A stretch of DNA of 64,000 nucleotides, taken from the NCBI RefSeq assembly GCF_011075055.1, contig NC_058150.1, positions 2,170,001-2,234,000 of the forward strand. Reading direction: 5' to 3'. Origin of the DNA: Mangifera indica (taxonomy: Eukaryota; Streptophyta; Magnoliopsida; Sapindales; Anacardiaceae). Below the pieces are notes generated by a model, which ran no database searches, was not told where the DNA came from, and saw only the letters and a program-made list of their open reading frames with translations. Every line of letters begins with the position of its first letter. The stretch's first letter is position 1. Of the stretch, positions 24,431-34,689 are shown in pieces. Made by a program: the position numbers and the translations under genes.

Positions 24431-24738
24431 GCTGGTTTTGAGGGGTTTTTCACTTCAAACCTCTGAGGTGTGGCTAAAACCAAAGTAACCCCTCCGATTC
24501 TGATAATTACGCTCAACCCCTATTAATAGAGCAGTTGGATTCAAATTAAATTTATTCAAACTTAAAATAAATTTGATTTAAGTGAATCTAAAACAAATTC
24601 AATTCAAAAAAATTTAAATTTAAGTTTAACTCTAAAAGTTAAATATTTTCAAATTCGAACTCAAAATTTAAAAATGTTCAATTCATCAAACTCATAAATT
24701 TAAAATTTTTTTATATAAATAAATTAAAATAACATTAT
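24431..24738. other. AT-rich spacer, probable promoter side of the GCD1-type gene
   Basis: No gene. It contains reiterated ATTTAAATTTAAG-like sequence, resembling the AAACTCGAGC/TTCAAAC-type repeats seen at 45060-45350 but too decayed to assign. Confidence 0.4.
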
Positions 24739-25284
24739 TTTAATTTAGGTCAAACGACCATTTCTCACACAAAGTATGCTGTAATGATAAGTTTCTATCA
24801 TTTAACTATAGAAACACCAAATACTTATCTATAACCAGTTAAAAACAATGGTGGTAAGGGTAAAATCGTTATTTTCTTTATAATATTAAAAAATAAACTA
24901 AAATATAATTTCTTTTGCCCCCCTAAACTTTAAAAACCAAAATTTTCTCCCAACCTAAGTTTTAAAAAATGGCAGTTTCACCTTAGGGTTTAGTTTTGAA
25001 ATCTCTGACGACATCTCCGGCTCCATTGCCGATGGCCTCTCCCTCCCGAAGCATCCTCTCCTTCCAGCGATCTCCCAAAACTGCCATTTTTTAAAACTTA
25101 GGCTGGGAGAAAATTTTAGTTTTTAAAGTTTAGGGGGGTAAAAAGATATAAAATTTTCAAACGTTAGGGTTCTGTTAAATTTAACCGACCATGGGTGGGT
25201 ATTTAGTGTTTTCATAGTTAAAAGGTGAAAACTTGTCATTACAGCATACCTTGAGTGAGAATTAGTCGTTTGGCCTTTAATTTA
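24739..25284. mobile_element. Mutator-type MITE copy B with intact 9-bp target duplication
   Basis: The element is 24748-25275 (528 bases), flanked by the exact direct repeat TTTAATTTA at 24739-24747 and 25276-25284. Nine bases is typical of Mutator-like elements. The terminal inverted repeats are long and begin GGTCAAACGACCATTTCTCA; the right end is the imperfect reverse complement. Further inside, the block CCTAAACTTTAAAAACCAAA is repeated in inverted order around a short GC-rich core (24995-25080), so most of the element can fold back on itself. No transposase frame; non-autonomous. Confidence 0.88.
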
Positions 25285-26280
25285 ATGCATTAAGGTGATG
25301 TATTTGAACTAATAAATTTAGTTTAATATATTAAAAATATTTAAATAAAATAATATTTTAATATTTTTTAATTATTAATTAAATATAATAATAAGTTTTA
25401 CATATATTTATATAAAAATATATAGTTTTTATAATTATCTTGAATAATCAGGCTTCAAACTTGTTCAATTTTATGGATAAACCTAAATGCATATGAATTT
25501 TTTTTCTTATATCAATTTTATTTTTTTTCAAAATATCAAGATCACGATTGTTGAATCACGTGTCATATTATATATTAAAAATTTAATTTTTATATTATAT
25601 ATCGAATATCATATTTATATTATATTATTCAATTTTAAAAAATAATAAAAACATTAATAAAATAAAAAAATTAATTAATACATATTATTTTTTAAAATAT
25701 TATAAATACTTTTATATAATTAAGGTTTTTTATATATACATATATTATATTATTATTTTTTTAAAAATATATTAATTTATATCAATAATATATATCATAT
25801 TATATAATATATTAATTTGATATATTTTATAATATTTATTATTTTTATATATAATATCATAAAATATATATTTGACCGAATATGATACTATTAATTATAA
25901 GTGAAACTATCAAAATTTAACGCATTTATTGCATTTTTATTGATAAAATCCTCCAAATTTGAAAATGATTGATGAATATAAATAAGAGAGAATAATTAAA
26001 AAAGAAAAATATAAATAAAGTGGCACTACGCTCACTTTTGTCCTTGGCCTAATAAACCCTTATATTCGCTTGTTACTCCGTACACATACCCATCTAGTGG
26101 GGCCCGAAAAGAACCGGCCCACCCAAGCACAAATGGAAAAGGACCCAGACTCCAAATCCGGAAGATTCCGGGTCAAATCTTGAAAGGTAAAGTTATTAAT
26201 ACTCTCTTCCCTTCTTTTTTCATTTTCTTTTTACTTTATCCGCTCCTTTATAACATCGCATTAACACTCCTTACTCACTG
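25285..26280. other. Extremely AT-rich spacer grading into the promoter of the GPI-protein gene
   Basis: From 25300 to 25950 the sequence is nearly pure A/T with many TATAT and AATAT tracts. From about 26040 it becomes GC-richer, as expected for a promoter of the downstream plus-strand gene, with TTTATAAC (26240s) as a weak TATA candidate. Confidence 0.5.
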
Positions 26281-26289
26281 AGCTCACCG

Positions 26290-28078
26290 CTCCCCTTTTT
26301 ATTTTTAGGGTTTCTCATCATTCACCTACCGATCGGCTCCATAAGAGCATCTTTCTCTTCGTTTTGAGTACGGAAAGTTCATTTTTTTGGGTTATTGTGC
26401 GCGGATATGCTCGTTTTGTGGGCGCAAGTTCAACATCGTGTTCAGGTATAGTTTTTTTTTATTTTTCATTTTTTGGTTGGGAGTTGTGAAAGTGTGGGAA
26501 GTTGAAAGAAAGTTGAAATTTGGAGGTGAAGGTTGATTGGTTGAGTAAAGTTGGGGACTTTGGTGTTTTTGTTCTTTATTTTTTTGGTAGTTGCTGACAA
26601 AATGCAGCAAATGATGGGAAGTGTATTTTTTTTTTGTATGTTTTAGAGTTTGATTTAGGTTTTTTTTTTTTTTTAAGAAGGGGTGGTTGAGGTCGCTTGT
26701 TTGTTGTCATTAATGCAGGTGTGTTTTTCGAGTTTGCGGAATTTTTGTCTGTAAGCTGAGAGAACGTGAGGAAACGAAAGAAAATTGAAGCTTATAGTCT
26801 TCAAAAGGTGATTTTTTTGGGAGCTTTGGGTTGATTAACTGCAGTTTGGTTAGTTAGCTTGGTTGAGTAGGTTGTTTTCTTATTTCCTCGGAGAAGTGAT
26901 TCTCACTTGTTTGTTGCTTAGAAAACGAGTGAAAACGAAGGAAAATTGAAGCTTTCTGTGTTAAATAAGTAATTGTTTAGGAAAATTTTCGTTTATTATG
27001 CTCAGTTTGGTTAGTGTGGTTGAGTTGATGGTTTCGTTTTTTATTTCCTTGAAGAAATGACTTTTAATTGTTTGGTTTCTGAGAAATTGTGAAAACGAAG
27101 CGGGAATGTAAGTCTTTATATTTGATTTTTTGTTTTTGTGGAAAAAAATTGATCAATTGAGCTTTCTTGTTTAGTAGCTGAGAAAGTTATGGCAGAGGTG
27201 AGGAAAATTGAAATTCTTTTTGTGGATTGTTTCAACATTGATGACTTAGTTTCTTCTATCACTCCTGTGCATATGTTTGGTTATATATATTGTTGCTGGA
27301 AAAATTTGGAAAGACGAGAAAATTGGATTTTTCCTGTATGGTGATTTTCACAATATAGTTTTGGGGAGCCTTGATTTAATCAAGTTTAGTGAGTTAGTGT
27401 GATTATACAGGTTCTTGAGTGGTTATCTTCCAATTGATGAATTTAGTCGTGTGATTTAGCTGGGAAAATTAAAGAAAAGAGCAGTAAAAGTAAATTTCTC
27501 CTTATTACCACAATTTTGTAGGATGGTTGGGTAGTATTAGATATACTAAATGCAGCTACAGTACACGGTTCTTCAACAGTCGATGCACACATGCAACTGG
27601 GCCTCTAAAGTGGCATTTGTCTAAAAATTGTATGAAGTTGGGATATTCTGGTTTAAGTGCCGAAGCTGAATTCTAGGAGCTGATTGTTCCTCTTATCCAC
27701 CAGTTAAGCATATAAGACCAACAATTATGAAATTTTCTAGTTCACTAACTAAATTAAGATCTGCTTTAGGATTTAAGTAAGAACTGCAAAAATGATTTAA
27801 TTTGGGATTTGTCTGCAAAGCTTAAGGCATAAAACTATATGCGGTATGACAAAGCTGGGATGTAGCTGTAATTTAGATTTTTTTGGTTGATTTAGAAATT
27901 ATTTTGTTTACTTGAAGTCTGATTTTTAGTCTGCCTATAATTTTTTGTTTCCTCCTGCCTTTGGTCCTAATGCTTGAAGATGCTACAGGTATTGTTGTGA
28001 ACATCTCTTGTTCTGACAATCGATAACCATAGTGTTTTCTTTTGTAAAACTCAATGGTGCCAGTAGGCTAGTGGAGCT
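26290..28078 (+). other. Probable 5' non-coding exon and long leader intron of the GPI-protein gene
   Basis: A leader exon from about 26290 ends at GTTCAG|GTATAG (26445/26446). An acceptor CCAGTAG about 18 bases before the ATG at 28079 closes the intron, giving about 1.6 kb. A short ATG frame of 13 codons (26408) is open at the end of the leader exon, so an upstream ORF is possible. The intron contains the degenerate tandem repeat listed separately. Confidence 0.55.
26752..27490 (+). repeat. Degenerate tandem repeat in the leader intron
   Basis: Four to six diverged copies of a roughly 100-165-base unit run through the intron. Each has a GCTGAGAAA-like start, then GTGAAAACGAAGGAAAATTGAA-type sequence, and, in the first two copies, CAGTTTGGTTAGT, GTGGTTGAGT and TTATTTCCTTGAAGAA-type blocks. 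Copies start near 26752, 26917, 27078, 27175, 27298 and 27458. Divergence is high, so the array is old. Confidence 0.6.
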
Positions 28079-31000
28079 ATGGACTGTTTTCAGATTGTTG
28101 GTCATCTCAAAGGTGAGTTATGGGAATTTATTAGTTTGTGATGTGACTTATTTTAACCAGGCACCAATTGAACATGGCAAAAAGGCATGTTTTCAGTTTT
28201 TGCCTCTTCCCCACCATTAGATTGCATTATCATTTGCGTGTCTTGTTCATAATGCATTGCTGTCATGATCTTGAGATTTAATTATTGTTGATTATCTTAT
28301 TATCTTCTCTTTTCTCCAATTTTAATGTATTGAAGCTTTTATTTCATAGTTTGTTACTGATCTATTACAATCAAAATTTAGCTTATTTTGCTCTTATTTG
28401 TTAGTAGTGTTATGTGCACAAACAACAATATGTCATCATGTGATTGGACAGTTGAAAATTAAAGATAAAACAACACCCAATCACATAGTGACATATCGTT
28501 GTTTGTGCACAAAGTTGTGCACATAGTATTATTGCTTATTTTTTCTGTGTTGTTTCTTGTTTATTAATGTTGGTGCATTATTTTCTATGACTGATTACGT
28601 ATCTAGATGCTGATTTCTTGTTTGTGCTGATTGTAGGATCCCTGTGTCAGGTGTTCTTATTATTCATCACCTGGCTGTTTAGTTTCCAAGATGTAGTGGC
28701 ATTTCAAACAGTGCTTAAGCCTAGTCATGTTTCTTCCATTTCTCAGCTGGCAAATCCTCCTAGCAGTGGACTGTTTGAACCTATAGAGATTTCACCAGCT
28801 GTATTTCCACATTTTCCATATACTGGTGAAACTTTGCCACCACCAATGTACCCATACCCAACTTTTCCTACTACATATGAACCGAATTTAACTGGGCGAT
28901 GCCCTGTAAATTTCTCTGCCATGTCAGTTATCATGGACAAAACAGCAACTGATTGTTCGCTAGCTGCACTTGTAGGAAATGTAATATGTTGTCCGCAGCT
29001 CGGCAGTTTACTTCACATATTCCAGGGTTTCTACAGCATGAAATCTGGGAGTTTGGTCTTGCAAAATGCAGTTGCTAATGATTGTTTTTCAGATATCATC
29101 AGTATATTAGCTAGCAAGGGGGCCAACAGCACAATTCGAACACTCTGCTCTGTAACATCATCAAATCTCACAGGTGGTTCATGTCCGGTTAAGGATGTTA
29201 ATAGTTTTGAGGAAACAGTAAACACAAGCAAACTACTGGAGGCCTGCAGCACTGTTGATCCTCTTAAAGAGTGTTGTAGACCAGTTTGTCAACCTGCCAT
29301 TATGGAGGCTGCTCTGCAGATTTCAGGATCATCATTAACAATTAACGACAATAAAAATCTAGTTGGAGGGTCAAATCATGTTCATGCGCTAAATGACTGT
29401 AAAGGGGTTGTATACTCGTATCTCTCTAGTAAATTATCAGCAGATGCAGCCAATACTGCATTCCGGATATTATCTGCCTGCAAAGTTAACAAGGGTACTG
29501 TGTTTGATTATCTTACATGCTTCTTGCTAAGTTAGTACTTAATTGAAAAGTTTTGAAATTCCTTGTGCTTTTACTTTATTCTTTTAATTAAGTTGCTATA
29601 TTTTGGATAATCATAGAGCATTTGTAATCATGTTAATTAGAACTTTAGGGCATGTATACTTGCTTTACATCTTCAGATTTTTTATTAACTCTTTGAAACT
29701 TCAATAATATCATGGCATCATCATTTGCTTTTTATTGGGTAGCTTTTTGCTTTATACTTTCATATGTGTGTTTGTTTATTCTAGGAAACAAATTTCATGC
29801 CTCAAAAAAGTTAAAAGCTGTAAGAGTTCACCAAAAAAACTCTTGGCCTTGGTTTCTATAGATATTTATGTGTAGGCTCTTACACTATTTTGAGCATCTT
29901 TAATATTTAATGCTTCAACAGATTACAAGATATCACATTTTAGTTTTTTTCACATTGTTATTTGGTTTCTAAATCTTTGGTTCCACAGTTTTGAGTTACT
30001 AAGTATCCTGGCCACAAGTAAACCTTCTCTAGGACTATTCCTATGTGTGATGGGTATGAAGTTTGCAAATTAAGAAATATGTTTTGCATCTTAACACAAC
30101 TCATTGCATACTTTATTGATGTGGAAAATTGAAAATGAACATCTGTTAAATGATATGGCTGTCTTATGTGCAATATAGGGAAAAATACTCATTAAATGAT
30201 TGTATCTTTAACGTATGCAGTTGAAAGATAGGAACAAACTTGGAGATAACATTTATTGATTGTACTGATACTATTTTTTTCTCTATGCTTGTATTGATGA
30301 AACATGAAGATCTTAAAATATGGAAAGACTGAGAAAGAAATTCATATTAAAAACTAGTTTTTCAGATGTAAATAAAATAGGAATAGCACAAAGAAAAATG
30401 AGGTATCAACCGTAAAAATTTCCATTTTAGTGCTCCAAAAGCTAGTATTAAAGAAAGATGAGATGAGATTTAATTATGGTCTGCGGTATCCTAAGAGGTC
30501 TTCTTTCTGTTTTTACATTTATAAGATATATGTGGACAGTCATTTTGCCTTAAGGTGATTCCAGATATTAAGTTCAAGTGATGAAGCTAGGCACGTAAGT
30601 TCAATAAGCATCAACTTTATGGATTCAAACTTCTCTTTAGTTTCCAATATTATCCAAGAACTAGCTTGGTTGGACCTAAGCTCCAGGTTATTAAATAATG
30701 TATATGAGTCAGAAAAATGCAATGTGGCATTCTGGTGTTTGGTGAAAAGAATTTAAAAATTATTTTTATTTTGCTTATGGTAACAAAAATATTTTGCTGC
30801 AGTTTGCCCATTGGAGTTTAAGCAGCCTTCAGAAGTAATTGAAGCATGCCGTAATGTAGCAGCTCCAAGTCCGACATGCTGTAGCTCATTGAATACCTAT
30901 ATTGCAGGAATACAGCAACAGATGCTAATTACAAATAAACAAGCCATAATCTGTGCTGCATTTTTTGGGTCTATGTTACGGAAAGGAGGAGTTATGACAA

Positions 31001-33684
31001 ATGTCTATGAGCTCTGCGACGTTGATCTGAAAGACTTTAGCATTCAAGGTACACACATTCCTGTTATGATGGTCTTGTAATGATTCCCTTTTTTATTCTT
31101 TTAATTCATCTGATATGTGTTTTTTTCTGTGCTTTGTCAATTCGTGATGCCAATTCTTAAGCAGCATATGGACAAGGTTTGCTTCAAATTTCTCCTGTCC
31201 TCCTCTCCCTTGTAATTTCTTTGTTTTAATTTTCAATTTTTTTTTTCCAGTTGTTGGTATGCATTTTTTCTGTAAAATTAGTCAGCATAATCATTAATTT
31301 ATTGATATGTTTAGAAAGACAAGCGGTGTGGCGTTGGGGGGACAAATTTTGCTTTTGGTAAAAAGATTAAGTTATCTCAGTTGTTTCTTTAAGGACCAAA
31401 GAGGAAAAAGAATGGAAATATTGGACACTTATTTATGTCCTGGGAGGTTTTCTATCATTTTTGCTGGATGCCTAAAAACACTTTGTAGGTATTAAACTTC
31501 AAGCTGAATGTTACTTGAGTATTTAAAGTGGAGTTACCGTAATCCACACCTATTACTTGTTCTCGAAATCCCAAAAGTGGATGCATTTTTCCTTGTAATA
31601 TTAACATAATATTCCATATTTTCATCACAAACCCAGAATAGCCTGGTAATAAGGACGGTCAACAATTTATCAAAGCAATAGTGGCTTCTCTTGTTTACTC
31701 ACTGATTTGTGACAGTTGAATAAGATTTTCTTACCTTCTGCCAGCATCCTTAAAGAACATAAATTTGAAAGGACTCTGATTTGTCAATTTTGTCTTGTGT
31801 GAGAGAAGGAAAGGGAGGTTTTAGGGTCTTAATGCTACAAAAGAATTATTTTTAATAATGGATTGACGATAATGTCATCGTAGAGACTTGAGAATTTAGT
31901 CAAAGCACATGTGCTGATAGATATACATAAGACATTTTGTTAGGATCCCAAGTGCAAGGTATGGACTTGGATCCCACATTGGAAAGTATGGGCAACTAGT
32001 GTGGGGTTTATATGGCCTTGGGCTCTCCCATCTCAATAGCTAGCTTTTGAGGTGTGGTTCTTCTAAGGTTCGTATCATTTGGTATCAGAGCCATCACCAT
32101 GTCTCCTAGTTGCAATCGTGCGGCGCGGGTGGTGACGCCGGCATTGTAGTGTTCGCCCGGGGATAGCAGAGAGCTAGCGCACAGCCAGCCCGCGTGGACG
32201 TCGGGGCTGCGGAGCGTGGTGGTATGTTAGGATCCCAAGTGCAAGGTATAGGACTTGGATCCCACATTGGAAAGTATGGGCAACTAATGTGGGGTTTATA
32301 TGACTTTGGGCTCTCCCATCTCAATAGCTAGCTTTTGAAGTATGGTTCTCCTAAGGTTCGTATCACGTTTCTTGTGTCTAATGATTAAGTTTAAAAGTAT
32401 GCTTTCGAAGGTGAGGTTGGGTATTGTTTTCTCATACTTAATCATGGATAGAAACATGATATATTTCTTTCCAAAATGTATAGGAAACAAGTTGTATGTG
32501 TTAAATTAATAGATTTGATTTTGTCAAAATTCTTTTGTATTTTAGATTTCTATGTTAAGAGAATTTGGTCAGTCCACATTGTTTCACTTTTGATTAATCT
32601 TATTGAATTTGATTTTGCTGTAATAATAAATTTTGATTTCTATTTTTATATAGGATGTCTACTTCGAAGCTTGCCTGCAGATGTGGTCTTTGACAATTCG
32701 ACGGGCTACAGCTTCCAATGTGACCTAACTGACAACATTGCAGCTCCATGGCCTTTATCATCCTCAATGTCAACCTTGTCTCTCTGTGCTCCTGGTAATT
32801 GATTTTCAAAGAATTTTTTATATTTTTGTTTTAATGTGAACTTAAAGATAAGTTTCTTAGGAAGTGTACTTGCAAGTTGTTTTTACACTGAAGACCTAAT
32901 GTCTAGTTATAATTTTTCAGAGATGTCATTGCCTGCCTTGCCAACATCAGAGACTTTGACCAATCATGGTTCGTATCGTTACCTCATCAATTTCTTGCCA
33001 TTCTATCTGCTTATTTGTTTTCAAATTCTAAGTTTTGAAAAAGTATAATTGATAGTTGCAAAATCTAGGACAGGTAAAAGCTGGCTTGTTCAATAAAGTA
33101 ATTAGAGCAAAATTATGTTTAAGCAATTGATGAAAATATGCTTGGTAAATGTATTATCCTGAGGAACGGTAAACAATTTTTGCATTATACGTTTGGTTTT
33201 ATATTCATGCAACATGTTAACAAAGGGTTTTAAATTAGTGCATTTAGTTTCATGCCGAGTTATATTATTGACATTTGATTATTGGTTTTTTGACATTTTG
33301 TCTGCCAAAGTTTAATATTTGTTTTATGTTCATACCATTCTAAGAGATGACTTTGGTCTGCAATATATCCTATAACTGCAGAGAAACATTTTCTTTTTGT
33401 GATGTACATATAGAAATTTAATATTCCTCGAACTCGCCCCTCAAATAGAGGTGATGGTCGTTTTGCTCTAGTTAGAAGTAAACTTGTATTTCAACAAATA
33501 GTAATAAAGAAGGCCAATTTACCAGCAAGTTAGATTTACCATCTCAATGGTTTTGAATTTTTCTTTGTTCTCCGCGATATCTCTACTTTTAATATCATTC
33601 TATGATGCAGGTTGTGGCGGTTGTTTGTTGGATGTCCTTGTTCCCATTTTTTCATTTTTTGTTTTCAGTGCATTGTTGTACTGA
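28079..33684 (+). CDS. GPI-anchored protein of the At1g61900 type
   Basis: Extracellular, membrane-tethered plant protein with no known biochemical activity. Six coding exons, 28079-28112, 28637-29494, 30803-31048, 32654-32794, 32921-32968 and 33611-33684, join to 466 residues. The short first exon (MDCFQIVGHLK) supplies a signal peptide with hydrophobic core 14-32 and probable cleavage after Ala33. The mature part has the conserved blocks QPIEISPAVFP-like (here EPIEISPAVFPHFPY), TGRCPVNF, LVGNVICCPQL, GGSCPVKDV and DPLKECCRPVCQ, with many paired cysteines, which match the Arabidopsis At1g61900 family. N-glycosylation sequons (NLT, NFS, NST) are frequent. The last exon encodes a small-residue CGGC segment, then a hydrophobic tail to the stop (about 448-466), the signature of GPI attachment. 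The start depends on a 34-base first exon, supported by exact phase. Confidence 0.9.
28403..28533. mobile_element. Small MITE with inverted repeats, in intron 1 of the GPI-protein gene
   Basis: About 130 bases form a hairpin-like inverted repeat. The left arm has GTGCACAAACAACAATATG then CATGTGATTGG; the right arm has CCAATCACATAGTGACATAT then CGTTGTTTGTGCAC. Outer TGTTATGTGCACA and TGTGCACATAGTATTA ends also pair. No coding capacity. Confidence 0.7.
31933..32370 (+). mobile_element. TRIM (terminal-repeat retrotransposon in miniature), in intron 3
   Basis: Two near-identical direct repeats form short LTRs: 31938-32077 (140 bases) and 32225-32365 (141 bases), each starting TGTTAGGATCCC and ending GTTCGTATCA (TG...CA). 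Two bases after the left LTR lies TGGTATCAGAGCC (32080-32092), the standard primer-binding site complementary to initiator tRNA-Met. The 147-base interior is unusually GC-rich and has no gag or pol. Flanks CATTT (31933-31937) and CGTTT (32366-32370) differ at one base, consistent with an old 5-base target duplication. The plus-strand orientation follows from the primer site, so it lies in sense with the host gene. The LTRs differ at about ten sites, so it is not very recent. Confidence 0.93.
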
Positions 33685-34689
33685 AAGTTATTGAGGGTCG
33701 AGTCAAGCTGGATTGGAATAGGGGCTTTTTGGTAATTGAATTGTGGTGGATTTCACATGTATATTTTTGAGTAAGCCTTTTTGTATAGCAGATTTTTTTT
33801 CCCCCACTTTCTTCTTGATGTTTGCACTTTCTTTCTCTCGTTCTCGCTGTGAGCTCTTAATTTTTGGTTCATGGTGACCATTCATATTGAGGAATTGTGT
33901 TTGCAGTTTCCAACTATGGTTTGAAAATTTATTAGTAATATTTAAGTTGCATGATATAGATCCCAATATAGGCAGCCTTATCACATGATATAGATCTTTG
34001 CCTTAAAAGACAAAGGAAAGATCTGTCATACTGGAAGCACTAAAATTCCCAAATAATATTTCAAACATCAATAAAACTATTTGTACTCAGTTTTGATTTT
34101 TAATTGGATATTCAAATGATGCATTATCATGGGTAATTTTACATGAAAAATAAAATGATATTCGATTATATGAGGATATATTATTTAAGTATCTAATTTG
34201 GTGTTCAAAAATGGGTATAGCATTGCTCTTTCAACACTTTCGGTGAATAACTTAATTTATTGCAAGTTGCATGGTTCGAAATCCGTGTTTGAAGTAATCC
34301 AATTTGAGGTGGATTACTACAAACACTGATTTGGTGCAAGTTGAAGAACCTTTCCCCATCTCATTAACGGCACCTCGTATTTATCAGAATCACCTTTTCT
34401 TGAGGGTGGATTTTGACGTCGTTGAACTCGATCCAAAGAGGCCTCTTTGTTGCATTGAACCAAAAATCAAATTAGATTTTACTGGAAAAATGGATTGATG
34501 AGTACGAAAAAGGTTTGATATTCAGGCAAGTAAGGCACTGCAGCGTTCGATAGATTTGCATCACTTACACTAGATGTTATACAGATGCACAATCATGTAA
34601 TGGTGGGTACATACTGGCAGTGTAACTTTCTCGGTTTAACTAAGCTGATTTATTAGGGTTGCTTCAGTATGCAAACTGAAGTGGTACAT
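33685..34689. other. Convergent spacer between the GPI-protein gene and PEX13
   Basis: Holds the 3' untranslated regions of both genes. A 64-codon plus-strand frame at 34304-34498 lacks splice or family support. Nothing else seen. Confidence 0.5.

Noticed and set aside
32080..32092. tRNA gene suspected from TGGTATCAGAGCC
   Set aside because: It is the primer-binding site of the TRIM element, complementary to initiator tRNA; no cloverleaf around it.
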